Below, piece after piece: positions 48,689 through 60,400 of a stretch of 64,000 bases of DNA (its first letter is position 1; each line of letters starts with the position of its first letter). The notes under the pieces were generated by a model that worked only from the letters and a program-made list of their open reading frames with translations, did no database searches and had not been told where the DNA came from. The stretch lies in NCBI GenBank assembly GCA_038025085.1, contig CM076154.1, positions 19,478,501 to 19,542,500 of the forward strand, in the 5' to 3' direction. The stretch comes from Tetragonia tetragonoides (Eukaryota; Streptophyta; Magnoliopsida; Caryophyllales; Aizoaceae). The translations under genes were made by a program, and so were the position numbers.

Positions 48689-48693
<5 letters not shown>

Positions 48694-48726
<33 letters not shown>
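48694..48726 (+). repeat. (GA)n microsatellite, 33 bp
   Basis: Perfect GA run between two LTR-like repeats. Confidence 0.95.
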
Positions 48727-48729
<3 letters not shown>

Positions 48730-49182
48730 CAAATGGGTGAAGTAGCAAGCAAGGAGAATTTTCATTTGATTTCATGAACCACAATTTAACATTAGGCTTT
48801 TAGGATTTGTCTTGAGAACTTTGAAAATAGGGAGAAGGAGTGAAAATGGCGGTGAAGGGTGATGGATGAAATGGAGGCGGAAGAAGGGAGGATGAGAGTT
48901 GTTTGATGTTGTTGAGTTCTTGATGGGTGTTTGATAAGCAGTAATATTATAAAGGAAATTTGGAGAGAAAGGAATAAAATATTGAGTAGCTTTTGTTTTT
49001 GAGCAATAAAATATGGATGTGAGAGAGACTGTTTAGTGAAGGAGAGTAGAAAACTGGGAACAAAAGTAGATGGTTTTAGTCTAGGCAATAAAAATAAGGT
49101 GGAGAGGGAGGATGAGTTGTCGGGGTTTATGGCAATAGGTGAGTTATACTCCCCTCTCCACCTAGCTACATAGAGCCTTTCC

Positions 49183-49185
<3 letters not shown>

Positions 49186-49258
<73 letters not shown>
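49186..49258 (+). repeat. (CT)n microsatellite, 73 bp
   Basis: Perfect TC run, the complement of the GA tract at 47303-47375, of equal length and inverted orientation. Confidence 0.97.
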
Positions 49259-49260
<2 letters not shown>

Positions 49261-49514
49261 CCCGTGGACCTCACTTGCCTATCCCAGCTCCACGAAAAAA
49301 TTTGCGGGTTTATGGTGGACAAGTGTCACACATGAAGGAGCGAATAAAGTTGGATAAGTGTCACTTTTTTTAAAAAAAAAAAAAAATTAAAGTCCAAAAA
49401 TGAATAAAATAAAATATAAATAAATGATCTAATTAACCTTTTAATAATTCATTATTAGTTTAATAAATCATTAGATTATTCACTAAACATACTTAAAAAA
49501 TTTGGGTTATTACA

Positions 49515-50365
49515 TAAAGAGTCTCATAAATGTTAGATTCTCACTTGCATTGCTTTATTGATCTCACGTGCTTTCGTCATATATAAGCCTCCCAAATTCT
49601 TTCGACAATATAAACTTTGCCTCAACCTATAAGATTTGACGCTTTACTCTTAGAGTCGTTACTCCAAAACAAATTTCTATTTAGTTTATCCAACTTATCA
49701 AAAGAAGAGCTCGACAAAGAGAAGATTTTCAAGCGTAGCAGCTAAATTTGTGTGAATAAGAGTAGCTCAACTAGCTTGTGACAGATAATTGATTTTCCAA
49801 TCGGGCGGATGTCCTTTAGTACGATCCACGACATCCTTAAAAGTTGACTCGTTCCCTCTTTAATTAATGATCAAACAACCGAGATATTTGTGTAGATTGG
49901 AAGAGTAGCTCATAACAAGGATTTCCTTACAAGAATCAATCATAGTCAAATGTTCCTGGTACATTGAGAAATCGATATCTCAAAATTAATCTCTTGACCT
50001 AATATAACACAGTAGTCATCTAGGACTCTCTTCATAGCATGACAATTTTGATTAGATCCTAAAGTAAAAATCATTATATCATCTTCATTATATATCTTCA
50101 TTGTATCATCCGCTAAGACACTTCATGTCAAATCTTTATACTAGTACTTTTAGAGGAGGAAACATTTTATCTTTGCAGTCTACGAACAAGTACTTCAATG
50201 CCAAAAGATAGCAAAAAATAAAAGATATCCTTCAACACTTTTTAAAGACTACATGATGTTTACCTCTACTAGAAACTTTTCCTTATTCTTTAAAAATAAT
50301 ATAATAAATGATTAATCAGAAAACATTGTGATTAATACAAATGTGTTCTATTTGAAATTGAAATT
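49515..50365. other. Intergenic, no recognised feature
   Basis: AT-rich sequence with no ORF of interest and no clear repeat ends. Confidence 0.5.
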
Positions 50366-53300
50366 AGATCTAGAGCACATTTGGATTCCACCATTTAGTT
50401 TGAATACCTTGAATTAGATTTAAGAATTTGAAATTTTGCAATTCAAATACAAATTCATTGTTTGGGAAAACCAAATATTTCAATTCAAAAATTTGAAATA
50501 TGAATTTCTTGTTTGGGAAAACAAGGAATTTAAATTCAAAAATTTGAAATGAATTTCTTGTTTGCCAAAACAAGGAATTTCAATTCCACAATTTGAATTC
50601 CATCTATTGTTTGCCAAACCTATTACAACTCTACTTTGCTTATAATCAACTTAAAATCCAAGCACTATCAAATACAATAATATCAACTCGCACCCCATTG
50701 TCAACTTAAAATCGAAATACAATCAAATACAATAATATCTAGGAATCATTGAGACATAACAACACCGAATTCAACTTGCTTTCCATCGGTAGGTCTTTCA
50801 ACGCTTGAAATTCCTTCGGACAACCCACAAAATACTTCATGCCTCTCAAAATCTGATGAGGGAAAATGCCATCTACCTTGGAAAGTTCAGCACGGATCTC
50901 GTCGCAATTGATTTGGTTAGCAGGTTGGATTTTACTTTCAATGTACCGCTGAACTGATTCTGAAAAACTAGTTATAACATCCACCAAATGATTTCTTTTC
51001 ACCTTCTTGTTAGAACCGGAAGAAATAGGCATATCCTTAGTAGTGCTCCCTCCTTCGTGCTCTAAATCCATAGCTGAAGCTGATTCTTCCACTTGCTCCG
51101 CCTCTTCACCTGTCGCTCTATCCGGGCCAACTAGAACACATATATCATCCCAATTTTCAATTGCCTTGTTTTGATAAGCCTTCGCAAACTCATTTTCCTG
51201 TAAAAACAACAGCACCAACAACATCAACAACTACAGTAAGTAATTGAAACATAGACAGAAACAGAAATATGAAAAATAAACGGCATGAGGAATATCAGAT
51301 TGCAGAACTAGTAGACAGTGAAGTATCAGACATGCATGTTACTCTAAACAATTGGCTTGTGTTTTATTTTAATTATGTTTTCTCTGAGGTTCTCCAATCC
51401 CTTTCAATTTACTCATTTGGCATCAGTAACAATTGGCATGAGATTGTTGTTTCTGTTTCCATTTCAGTTGTGTTCCCTCCTATTAAACCAAGTGTGCAGG
51501 GCACAATCAGATGTAACTACTTAAATTCATCTCCATTTAGATTTGCAGGTTTCAACCTTCGCGTTTTCAGTTCAGCCGCAATTTTGAAAACTTCTCAGTT
51601 CATCAATGTCAACCTCACTTCTATTATGCATGTATTCATAAACATCTCATTTATATCTACATGATTATGAATACCATTCAACCAAAGCATATAGCAGCAT
51701 TTAGCAATTGATAGGTGCATGCATCTATAATATTCTTGTCATTTTCTTTTCTGACCATCAATCTTAAACTTGAAACCCAAGACCCAAGCTGTACTAGCTA
51801 TAAACTAGCTGAACTATATATATGTACTAGCAGTTAACTAAGCCTAACCCAATACCCAAGGCTTCATGTTTACACCCAACAAATTATGATGTTATTTGAA
51901 ACAATGTAGTAGGTGCATAAGATGTCTAACAACAATTCAGAATAGTAAGTGCATGAAAAATAAGTCAAAACAGCTAGATAATTGCATCCCATTTAAGCTA
52001 CATAATTAGACTAGGATTCAAGTGTACAAAGCCACAAAAGAACAAGTAGAGTGAATTGTACCTCACAATACACGAGCCAGTCACGGAGTTCCTCTTTGCT
52101 TATGTTTATCATCTTTTTCTCCTCATCCCAAACAAACTTTGTCATGTTGCGGATTTCGGCGATGTTTGTATAATGTTTCTTCCACAAATCAAGTCTATTC
52201 TTCGCATGATCAGCATTTACATTCAGCCCCAACTTCGAATTTAATTCATCAGCCACCACTTGGTAGGCTTGTCGTTTCCAATCACCATCCCATTTGTTAC
52301 CTTGATTAATTTGGTCATATAAAACGGAAGCGAGAATTCCATCAATTTCAGCATTCCAGGAGACATATGCTCAAAATACCCAAACACACTAGCTTAAATA
52401 AGACGGCCAAACATTGACCAACTCAAGTTCATAGCTTGCTATCATAAACCTATGAGCTCTGACCAATGACCATCATTCAGATTCAGAACTCAGAACTGAG
52501 AAACCAGCAGACACATTTCCACTACCAACCCCCATTGAAACTCTTGAATCATAAAAATTGGCCCTTACATGCACTCCAATTAACAAACAAAAATGCTGAC
52601 CAAAAAGACATGTGGTAATGAACAGAATTGGTGAGTCTCCGAAGCACATACATAAATGCAGCAGACTTCATTCATGCAATTTGTCCGAGTAACTTGAGAA
52701 GCACCACATTATTGTTATGCAGCAGAGTTGGATAAGCAGAACAAATATAAGCAATGATAAAGAGAACATTTTACCCAACAAATCGCCTATGTAATTTTTT
52801 ACAAGTTTCTTAGTTAATATAAGTAGTTGGTACTTGGTATACAGATCAAGTACAGGTTGTACAACAAGACAAGATTAGAAACAATGCTGCTAACATGTCC
52901 ACCGCAATGATACCCATTTTATTCATCATTTTCTTTTGTTTTCAGCATAAGAACATTTAAATTCCATTCTAGAAAGAGATTGCCAACATACGACCTTTTA
53001 TAAGCAAAAAGAACATGACATTACCACTAACAAGCATCATAGAGAATAAGGAATGCACTCCCACAACAGCCCACACCACGACCAACAAAAAGTTAATGAT
53101 ATCTACCGTTGTGGGAATCCAAAAACACCCAATGCAAGAATGGAACAAATCATTAGCATAATATTTGGATAGACAGAACTCTTCAAATATCCCAGCTACC
53201 TAAACAACATTTCCTACATGGAATGATCATTGCAAGGCAATATATTGGTTCACCCAATGAAACCACATGAACTAGAAACCTTAAGAAATCACCCAATGAA

Positions 53301-54160
53301 ACCACTGTCTTGGTTCAAACAGGATTCCATACTTTTTTCCTTTTAATCCTTTACAAAATCACAGATTCATAATTTAGTCTCTAGTCTTAACATCTCATAA
53401 GCCATGAAAAAAATCAATCTGAAGCCAATAATTTGCTACTCAAATCAAACAAATTCATAACAAATTCATGAAAATTTCAGAAATTAATTAATTTTTTGCT
53501 TGTCAACAGAACATAAGTTAATTAATTATATCATAGAGAATACTAATAAGATAGAAAGTCCAGAAATTAATTCCAAATTTTCAGTGAATTATTCAAAAAC
53601 TTACTGATTTGCTTTGTAGATGTGCTTCGAACTTCAAGAGCAACAAGTGTAGAAACCCTAGTAGTAAACCTAACCAAACAAATAAATATACATTAAGTAC
53701 TTAACCCTCCTCAAATGGAGCTTAAAACATTCAATAAACCCTAATCAACCAAACAAAATCCTAGAGTAGCAACTTTACCTTTGGAGAGCACTAAAAACCT
53801 CCGATCAAAAGAGGAGATAGAAAGAGTAAGAGAGATAACGAGATATGACAGAGGAGGGAGAGAGAGAGTTAGATTGAAAATCGCCATGGATATGACCTGA
53901 GAGAGGAGGATGGGAGAGAGAGAACTCGTATTCTGTCTCAGAGAGCGAAGAAAAAAATATCACGAAATGCGGATTAGGTTTCTGATTTCAAATTTGGGCC
54001 AAAATGAGTTAATTTAGAATTGACTTTCACATGCATGTTTCAAATGGACGTAGATTTGGTCCAATTCATGGGGTTCAAATTTTGGGTTATCCAAACAGTC
54101 AATTTGGATAAAATGGTAGATTTGAAATCAAATGAGGCCCCAGCCATTTCTAATTCTTAG
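50366..54160 (-). mobile_element. TIR-type element (probably PIF/Harbinger-related) carrying only a Myb/SANT ORF
   Basis: The left end (near GAGCACATTTGG, then CCACCATTTAGTTTGAA) and the inverted right end (GGGGCCTCATTTG, then ACCATTTTATCCAAATT) are related. The left subterminal zone has repeated TTTGAAATxxGAATTTCTTG units (50440-50600). Inside lies the Myb/SANT-like gene below; no DDE transposase ORF is seen. The target duplication is unclear, so the family call rests on the Myb protein type. Confidence 0.45.
50739..52373 (-). CDS. Myb/SANT-like DNA-binding protein of transposon type, two visible exons
   Basis: Exon 1 (about 52373-52062) encodes a Myb/SANT-like domain (AYVSWNAEIDGIL, KNRLDLWKKHY, IRNMTKFVWDEEKKMI). 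Exon 2 is 51197-50739, joined in phase 0 by GTACAA and TTTTTACAG, and starts ENEFAKAYQNK, then ENWDDICVLVGPDRATGE, the usual link in this family. A Ser/Glu-rich segment and KKVKR follow. The C-terminal half has Leu-rich helices. Plant proteins of this layout are relatives of the L10-interacting Myb family and of the Myb-like second protein of PIF/Harbinger elements, which binds DNA and helps import the transposase. A TGA directly precedes the first visible codon, so an upstream exon is missing or the start is lost. The AG just before it may be an acceptor. Confidence 0.6.
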
Positions 54161-54434
54161 AAATTAGAATTAAAATTAATTGTTGCTCATTGCTAAATCT
54201 AAATAGTACTCGAAAGAGCCAAAATTGAATTCGTTCGCATGGTTCTACTTCGAACCACCTGTTTTAAACCAATTTCGATCCCCATACCCTTGACATTTGA
54301 CGCACTTACTCACACCGTCACACGACACATGTGCAGGGAGGGAGACTCGGACAACCCCCAGTCGACCCACTTCTCGACTCTCTCTCCACCTCACTTCCCC
54401 TCATCACCGCCAACTTCAATAACTGAACACAACA
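52374..54434. other. Leader of the Myb ORF and frataxin upstream region
   Basis: 52374-53980 is AT-rich sequence with no further exon found; a purine-rich stretch at 53800-53950 may be the 5' leader of the minus-strand Myb gene. 54181-54434 is the immediate upstream region of frataxin; no clear TATA box is visible. Confidence 0.4.
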
Positions 54435-57400
54435 ATGGCAAGAAAATATCTTGGGCTACGGACCCTCTCAACGCTTCTCAGACATACTACTGTTTCTTCT
54501 TCAAACCTTCCAGAATCTTCCCAGCGTCTCTTCAACGCTTCTGCTCCTTTATTGCGTCCTCCTAGAAACTTCTTCTGTTCTCGCTCTTCCAATTTTATTG
54601 ATGACTCTCAAGTTCCTGCTCCCATTAATTATAGGTACTCTTTTCTACCTATATCCTCTTTGTTTTTTCATCCATCACATTTTAGTTTTGAGGTTTTTGT
54701 TTGCTTGATAGGATGATTGCTGGATTTGGTTTAAAAGTATTTTAATTTAGTGTTGTGTTATCTGTTGTTGATAGTAGAATTGGATTAATTTTTCTGGGTT
54801 TGAAGTAAATTTATGAACATGGGCAAATAGGCAATTTTGCAATATGAATTGGCAAAACGGGGAAAAACAAACAAGCAAAAGATAAAGAGAAGTGGGTTTT
54901 TATGTTGGTAAATTGGGAAATCATGTGAATTGAGCTTGGTGATCTTTGGCTAGAGTGAAAGCTGATTGATTTTGCAGTGTTGGGTAGGAATTTCCCCATT
55001 ATAGTTTTTTTGGAGTTGGGAGTAAATAGTTTACCTCAATGGTTGGGAATGAAACTTAACATGGATTGGCTTGTTCAGGAAAAATGATCTCAATGTTTTT
55101 ACATGAGTTCACTATTGGTACTGAACTTGTTGCATAATCATCTGCTGTTTTGTGCCTATGCAATAATCTATACCAATAATAAGCTTTAGGACAAAGTTAT
55201 TTCATATAGAAATTTTACTTGTTTGCTTAGTGGTGCATATGCATCTTGAATATGACTGTGATAATAATTTATGTTATAACAGTTCTGTGCTACAGGAGAA
55301 TGAATTCCATAAATTAGCTGATTCCACCATACATCACCTGCTTGAGAAACTTGAGGTAATGAATTGATGTCAACTGGTGTACTGTTTGTTATTTTTATGA
55401 ATTGATATGATATAAGTAATCGCTGAATGTTAAGATGCTAACACGACTGAATATCTATTCAGAAATGTTCTGAATATTCCTTATTATAGTATATGCTAGT
55501 ACAAGCCAGTCGTTTGGTTGCTTAAGAGTGCATCATTGTGATACACTTGACGATAATTATTTTGTGGAATCACCTCAGTTGTTAGTTTCTTATGTAGAAT
55601 TATGCACGTTGCTCAAGTGGTGCATGCTCACTTACATAGAATTTTAACAAAGCTATGCACATCCTTACGGATGATGTAATAGGTGTTTCCTTTAGGGTGA
55701 TACAAACTTATGGGAACCCCAAAAGCTAGCTCAAAGGGTGGGAGAGCCCATAAGTCTATATTACCCCACATCAATCCCCATATGATTGATTCGGGACTCA
55801 TGTATACCTTGCAATTGGACCGTAATATTGGGATGGTTTTTATGTAATGGGCGTAGCCCTCTCTCACAAGAAAAGAAGAGAAAAAATTGTTCACATGGAG
55901 CAATTTCCTTTGTAATTTTTTTTTCCTAAATTCACTTTTTTTTTTTGTTCAGAACTTCGAAGTGTTTGGGTTTATATTATAGCGGATAACACTCACTGTC
56001 GCTTTAGCTTTACGGGAATGAAAATTTAAGGTACCGTATGAGTGTAGGAACTTCTCAAGATATCCTAGGCTTGTATTGGCACTTGGGCAGCAAAGTGACA
56101 ATGGAGATTGATGGTTCAGTACAGACATTTCATGCTATGTTTAACCTCCTAGTGTATTGGTCATGATTACATGGTTCAGGAGAGATTCCCAATATATCCG
56201 TGTCTAGATCACAATGCAACTACACTCATGGTGTTAGCCACTTCCTTCTATAGCAGTAGATAGAACATAGGAGCTGAAAACATTAATACCCCTTTTCAGA
56301 AACAGGTCACAGAATGCAAACCTTTGCCTGACAGGCAACGTATGAAATCACACACAGTGCCTTTGCCTAGAAATGTATCCGGGGTTTGAAATGACCAACT
56401 TTAATCAGGAATAATAATAATTGTAGACTTGATGCATTCTAATTTTTCCAACACCAAATCACTGAGCTGTCAGCTCCTCTGCATCTTGGATAGTTTGAGC
56501 GAAATTTACTAGTGTCATTGTCACATCAGACCAAAAATTGGCCACTAAGGAGGGAGAACAGGACGTGTACAGGTTGGCGAGAGCTAGGGAGAGGAAGACC
56601 AGAGACCTGGATCAAGTACGTTGTATTAAGGATGAGGCGGGGAGAGTTCTTGTGGACGACGCGAACATCAAGAGGAGGTGGCATGGGTATTTCAATGAGC
56701 TCTTTAACAACGTTGGAAACGTAGCCATTTCGTTGGGAGACCTTACCACATCCGAGCAATACCGCAACTACAGCTTTTGTCGTCGCGTTATGAAGGAAGA
56801 AATCAAAGGGGCCATGCGGACGATGAAGAGTGGGAAGGCAGTAGGACCAGATGAGATACCCATAGAGGTATGGAAGAGTTTGGGGGAAGAAGGTCTATTG
56901 TGGTTAGTTAGGCTTTTCAACGTGATCCTTAAATCCGCAAGGATGCCGGAGTAGTGGCGACTCAGCACATTGATTCCTCTATACAAGAACAAAGGAGATA
57001 TCCAAAGCTGCAACAACTATAGGGGTATTAAGCTACTCAGTCACACCATGAAGCTATGGGAGAGAGTGATTGAGAAGAGACTAAGGAAGAGTACTCTAAT
57101 CTCGGAGAACCAATTCGGTTTCATGCCAGGGAGGTCAACAACGGAAGCGATTCATCTGATTAGACGTTCTATGGAGCACTACAGAGAGAGACAAAGGGAC
57201 TTGCACATGGTTTTCATTGATTTGGAGAAGGCGTATGACAGGGTACCCAGAGAAGTTTTGTGGAGGTGCTTGGAAGCCAAGGGGGTTCCAGTCGCCTATA
57301 TCTGAGTGATTAAGGATATGTATGAAGGAGTGAGGACTAGGGTCAGGACTACAGGAGGGGAAACTGAGCAATTTTCTATAGATATTGGGTTACATCAAGG

Positions 57401-60400
57401 GTCATCGTTGAGTCCCTTTTTATTCGCAACCGTCATGGATGAGCTCACTAAGACTATCCAGGGGGATGTGCCTTGGTGTATGTTGTTTGCCGACGACATT
57501 GTTCTGATAGACGAGACTACAGAAGGTGTTAACGCCAAATTGGAACTTTGGCGGGACACACTAGAGTCAAAGGGATACAAGCTAAGTAGGACAAAGACCA
57601 AGTACTTGGAAGGCAAATTCACAAGAGATGGGGTTGCCTCGGATATGGAGATTAAGATTGGTACGGAGGTGGTACCGAAGAAGAATTGTTTCAAATATCT
57701 CGGTTCAATCATACAGGGCAACGACGAGATTGACGATGACGTGACTCATCGTATCAGAACAGGGTGGCTAAAGTGGAGGAGTGCAACGGGAGTTCTATGT
57801 GACAGAAAAATCCCACTAAAACTTAAAGGCAAATTTTATTGTACAGCCATCAGGCCAGCTATGCTATATGGGGCGGAGTGTTGGCCGGTGAGGCAGGTGC
57901 ATGTGCAGAAGATGCGGGTGACCGAGATGAGGATGCTTCGTTGGATGTGCAACTCTACAAGAAGAGATAGGATTAGGAACGAAGTGTTGAGAGGCAAGGT
58001 GGGAGTGACCGATATCGACAACAAGATGCGAGAAACAAGGCTTAGGTGGCTTGGGCATGTGAGGAGGAGACATCGTGATGCACCGGTGAGAAGGTGTGAG
58101 AGAATTACACTTAGAGATTGTAAACGAAGACGAGGACGCCCGAAGAAGACTTGGGAAGAGGTAATCAGGCAGGATTTGACCCGTCTAGATCTTACCGAGG
58201 ACTTGGTCCTAGATAGGAGAGTATGGCGTAGCAGGATCCGTGTAGAGGATCCGCGTTAGATTAGGGTTGTGCATTGGCTAGTACTAGAGGTTGATTCAGT
58301 TTGTTTATAGCCTGTAGCGTCTCCTTCAATTTATGTTGCTCAGTAAGTAGAATCTTGTGTTAGTATGTTTACTGATTTACTTCCCTTGCCCTTTTAATCA
58401 TTCTTTACTGCTTTAAAAAAAAAAAAAAAAAAAAACCTTTTCAAATGCATTTTCGAAAAAAAAAAAAAAAGGTTTTTGTGGGTCTTTCGGAAACAGTCTC
58501 TCTTCTAGGCGACTAGTTAGGGGTAAGACTGCGTACATCTGGACCTCCCCAGACCCCGCCCTAGGCGGGACACTTACTGGGTTGTTGTTGTTGTTGTTGT
58601 TGTGTTGTTGATTGTCACATCAATTTGTTATTTCAAGACTTCTGCTCTGACTCCTAGCCATTCAGCCATGATCAACTTGAATGACCAAAGCAATAATATA
58701 TAGCAGCTATCTTCATGGGAGCATCTCCTTAAAATCTAATTCTCCTAAATAAAAGGTCTATACGCAACTAACCATCTTAGTAGGGCCATTTTCTGATCTC
58801 AACATTTGTACACTTGATCTACATCAACATTCTTGAATACAATTACATAGGAAGCAGACCACCATAGCTCAAAGACGTATAAAGCGACTATCTGTTTACT
58901 CATACATAAGACAACAGTTACCAATGCATTATTTGAGGGAAAGGGATACACAGTAGAGTCAGGGGAACATTTTTTACAGAAACTAGATACTTTATTTGGA
59001 AGGATGGGTAAGAGGAATTTCCAACAAATGGCAATGGTCCTGAGAAGGTCATAAGTGAAATATTGTTATAGTTCTACAGGATCGTAGGAAATTTTTGGTT
59101 GTGGAAGCCAAGCATTTTTCTACTTGTCTTAATGCTAGTTGTTTTTGGCCTCGTGATTTGCTCTATGCTTCCTGAGAGATGACCTGATGCAGGTAGGCTG
59201 TATGAGCTTTGAGCTTACACATTTTTCTATTCAGTGAAGGCTTGTGGGTTAAGTGTTGGGGTGCTATAGTTATATGGTTATGTCAATCCTTTGGCTGTGG
59301 TATTTAGCAGTTGGTAACATTACCTGGGTCTGTGTCCTGAATTTGTACTTTGTAGTAGGGTATACGGTGAAGGCTGTATGTACGTATGCCATCTTAATTT
59401 GTCTACACTTGGTATCCTGGATAATATTGTATGATACCATATCTGACGCTTAGGCCTCGTTTACTTGCTTGCAATCAAATGTAATGCAATGCAATCATTT
59501 TGTAGAGTAAATGTGGGGTGAAAAGTGAAGGAGTGGGAGGAGAGGGATGGAAAAAGTGGGGTTGATTGCATCATTCAATGTAATCACAATTGCTCAACTT
59601 TTCCCATGTAATGTTGATTACTTTGAATGATTTAATCAACCTCATGTTATGTGCATTAGCGTAAGATCTAGTCATGGGTCTGGACAAGGAAGAATATTTC
59701 TGAGAACCTCTAGTGAGGGCAGACTCGTCCTTGACAGAGCCCCCGCTCAAAGTCTAAGGCAGACTCGTCTTTGACAGAGCCCCGTTTCAAGACTGGTTTT
59801 TTGAGAGATTAATTGCTTACCCTTTTATTGATTACTGTAGGCCCTTTATATAGGCTGTAATAACAAGAAGAAACCTTAGAATATATTAGGATCTAACTAA
59901 CAAAGGAAAGAGATCCCAGTATCCTAAATATAAGATCTAGATTCTGCAGAATATAAAATCTAAGTATATAGGGAAACAAAATAAACAATTAAAGGAAACT
60001 GAATAATGGTCTAATTGGGTGGATCTCCTGCTGTTGCCTTGCTGCCTTTCCTAATATTGTTTGCCCCAAAAGTGTCCACATCATCACTTCCCTTCTCGGC
60101 CTTGAGTTTGTCCTCAAGCTCAAACTTTGAATATGCTTCCTGGATATGCCCAACTGGTTGTGCACCTGGAGGTTGTCGTCGCCATAAAACCTCATTCTGA
60201 TTTAGGACAAACTTCATAGTCAAAGAGCTGAAGTCCCACAAAATTAGGCCTAGAGTAGTCGACCATTTTACCCCTAGAATCACGTCAAATCCCTCTAATG
60301 GGGTAACATATAAATCAGCCTGGAAGATGTCATTTGCAACCTGAATTGATACCGACTTACAAACGCCCATGCTATTTACACGCTCCCCATTTGCCAAAAG

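Larger units (their letters stand above)
48020..49514 (-). repeat. Second LTR-like non-coding repeat
   Basis: The minus strand begins TGTAATAACCCAAATTTT at about 49514, another TGTAAYAMCC-type LTR start. It is followed by the long (CT)n tract and AT-rich sequence. The left limit is not defined. Long ORFs here are created by the microsatellites. Confidence 0.3.

Noticed and set aside
48792..49322. 176-codon ORF over the (CT)n tract
   Set aside because: Open only because of the microsatellite; no conserved sequence outside it.
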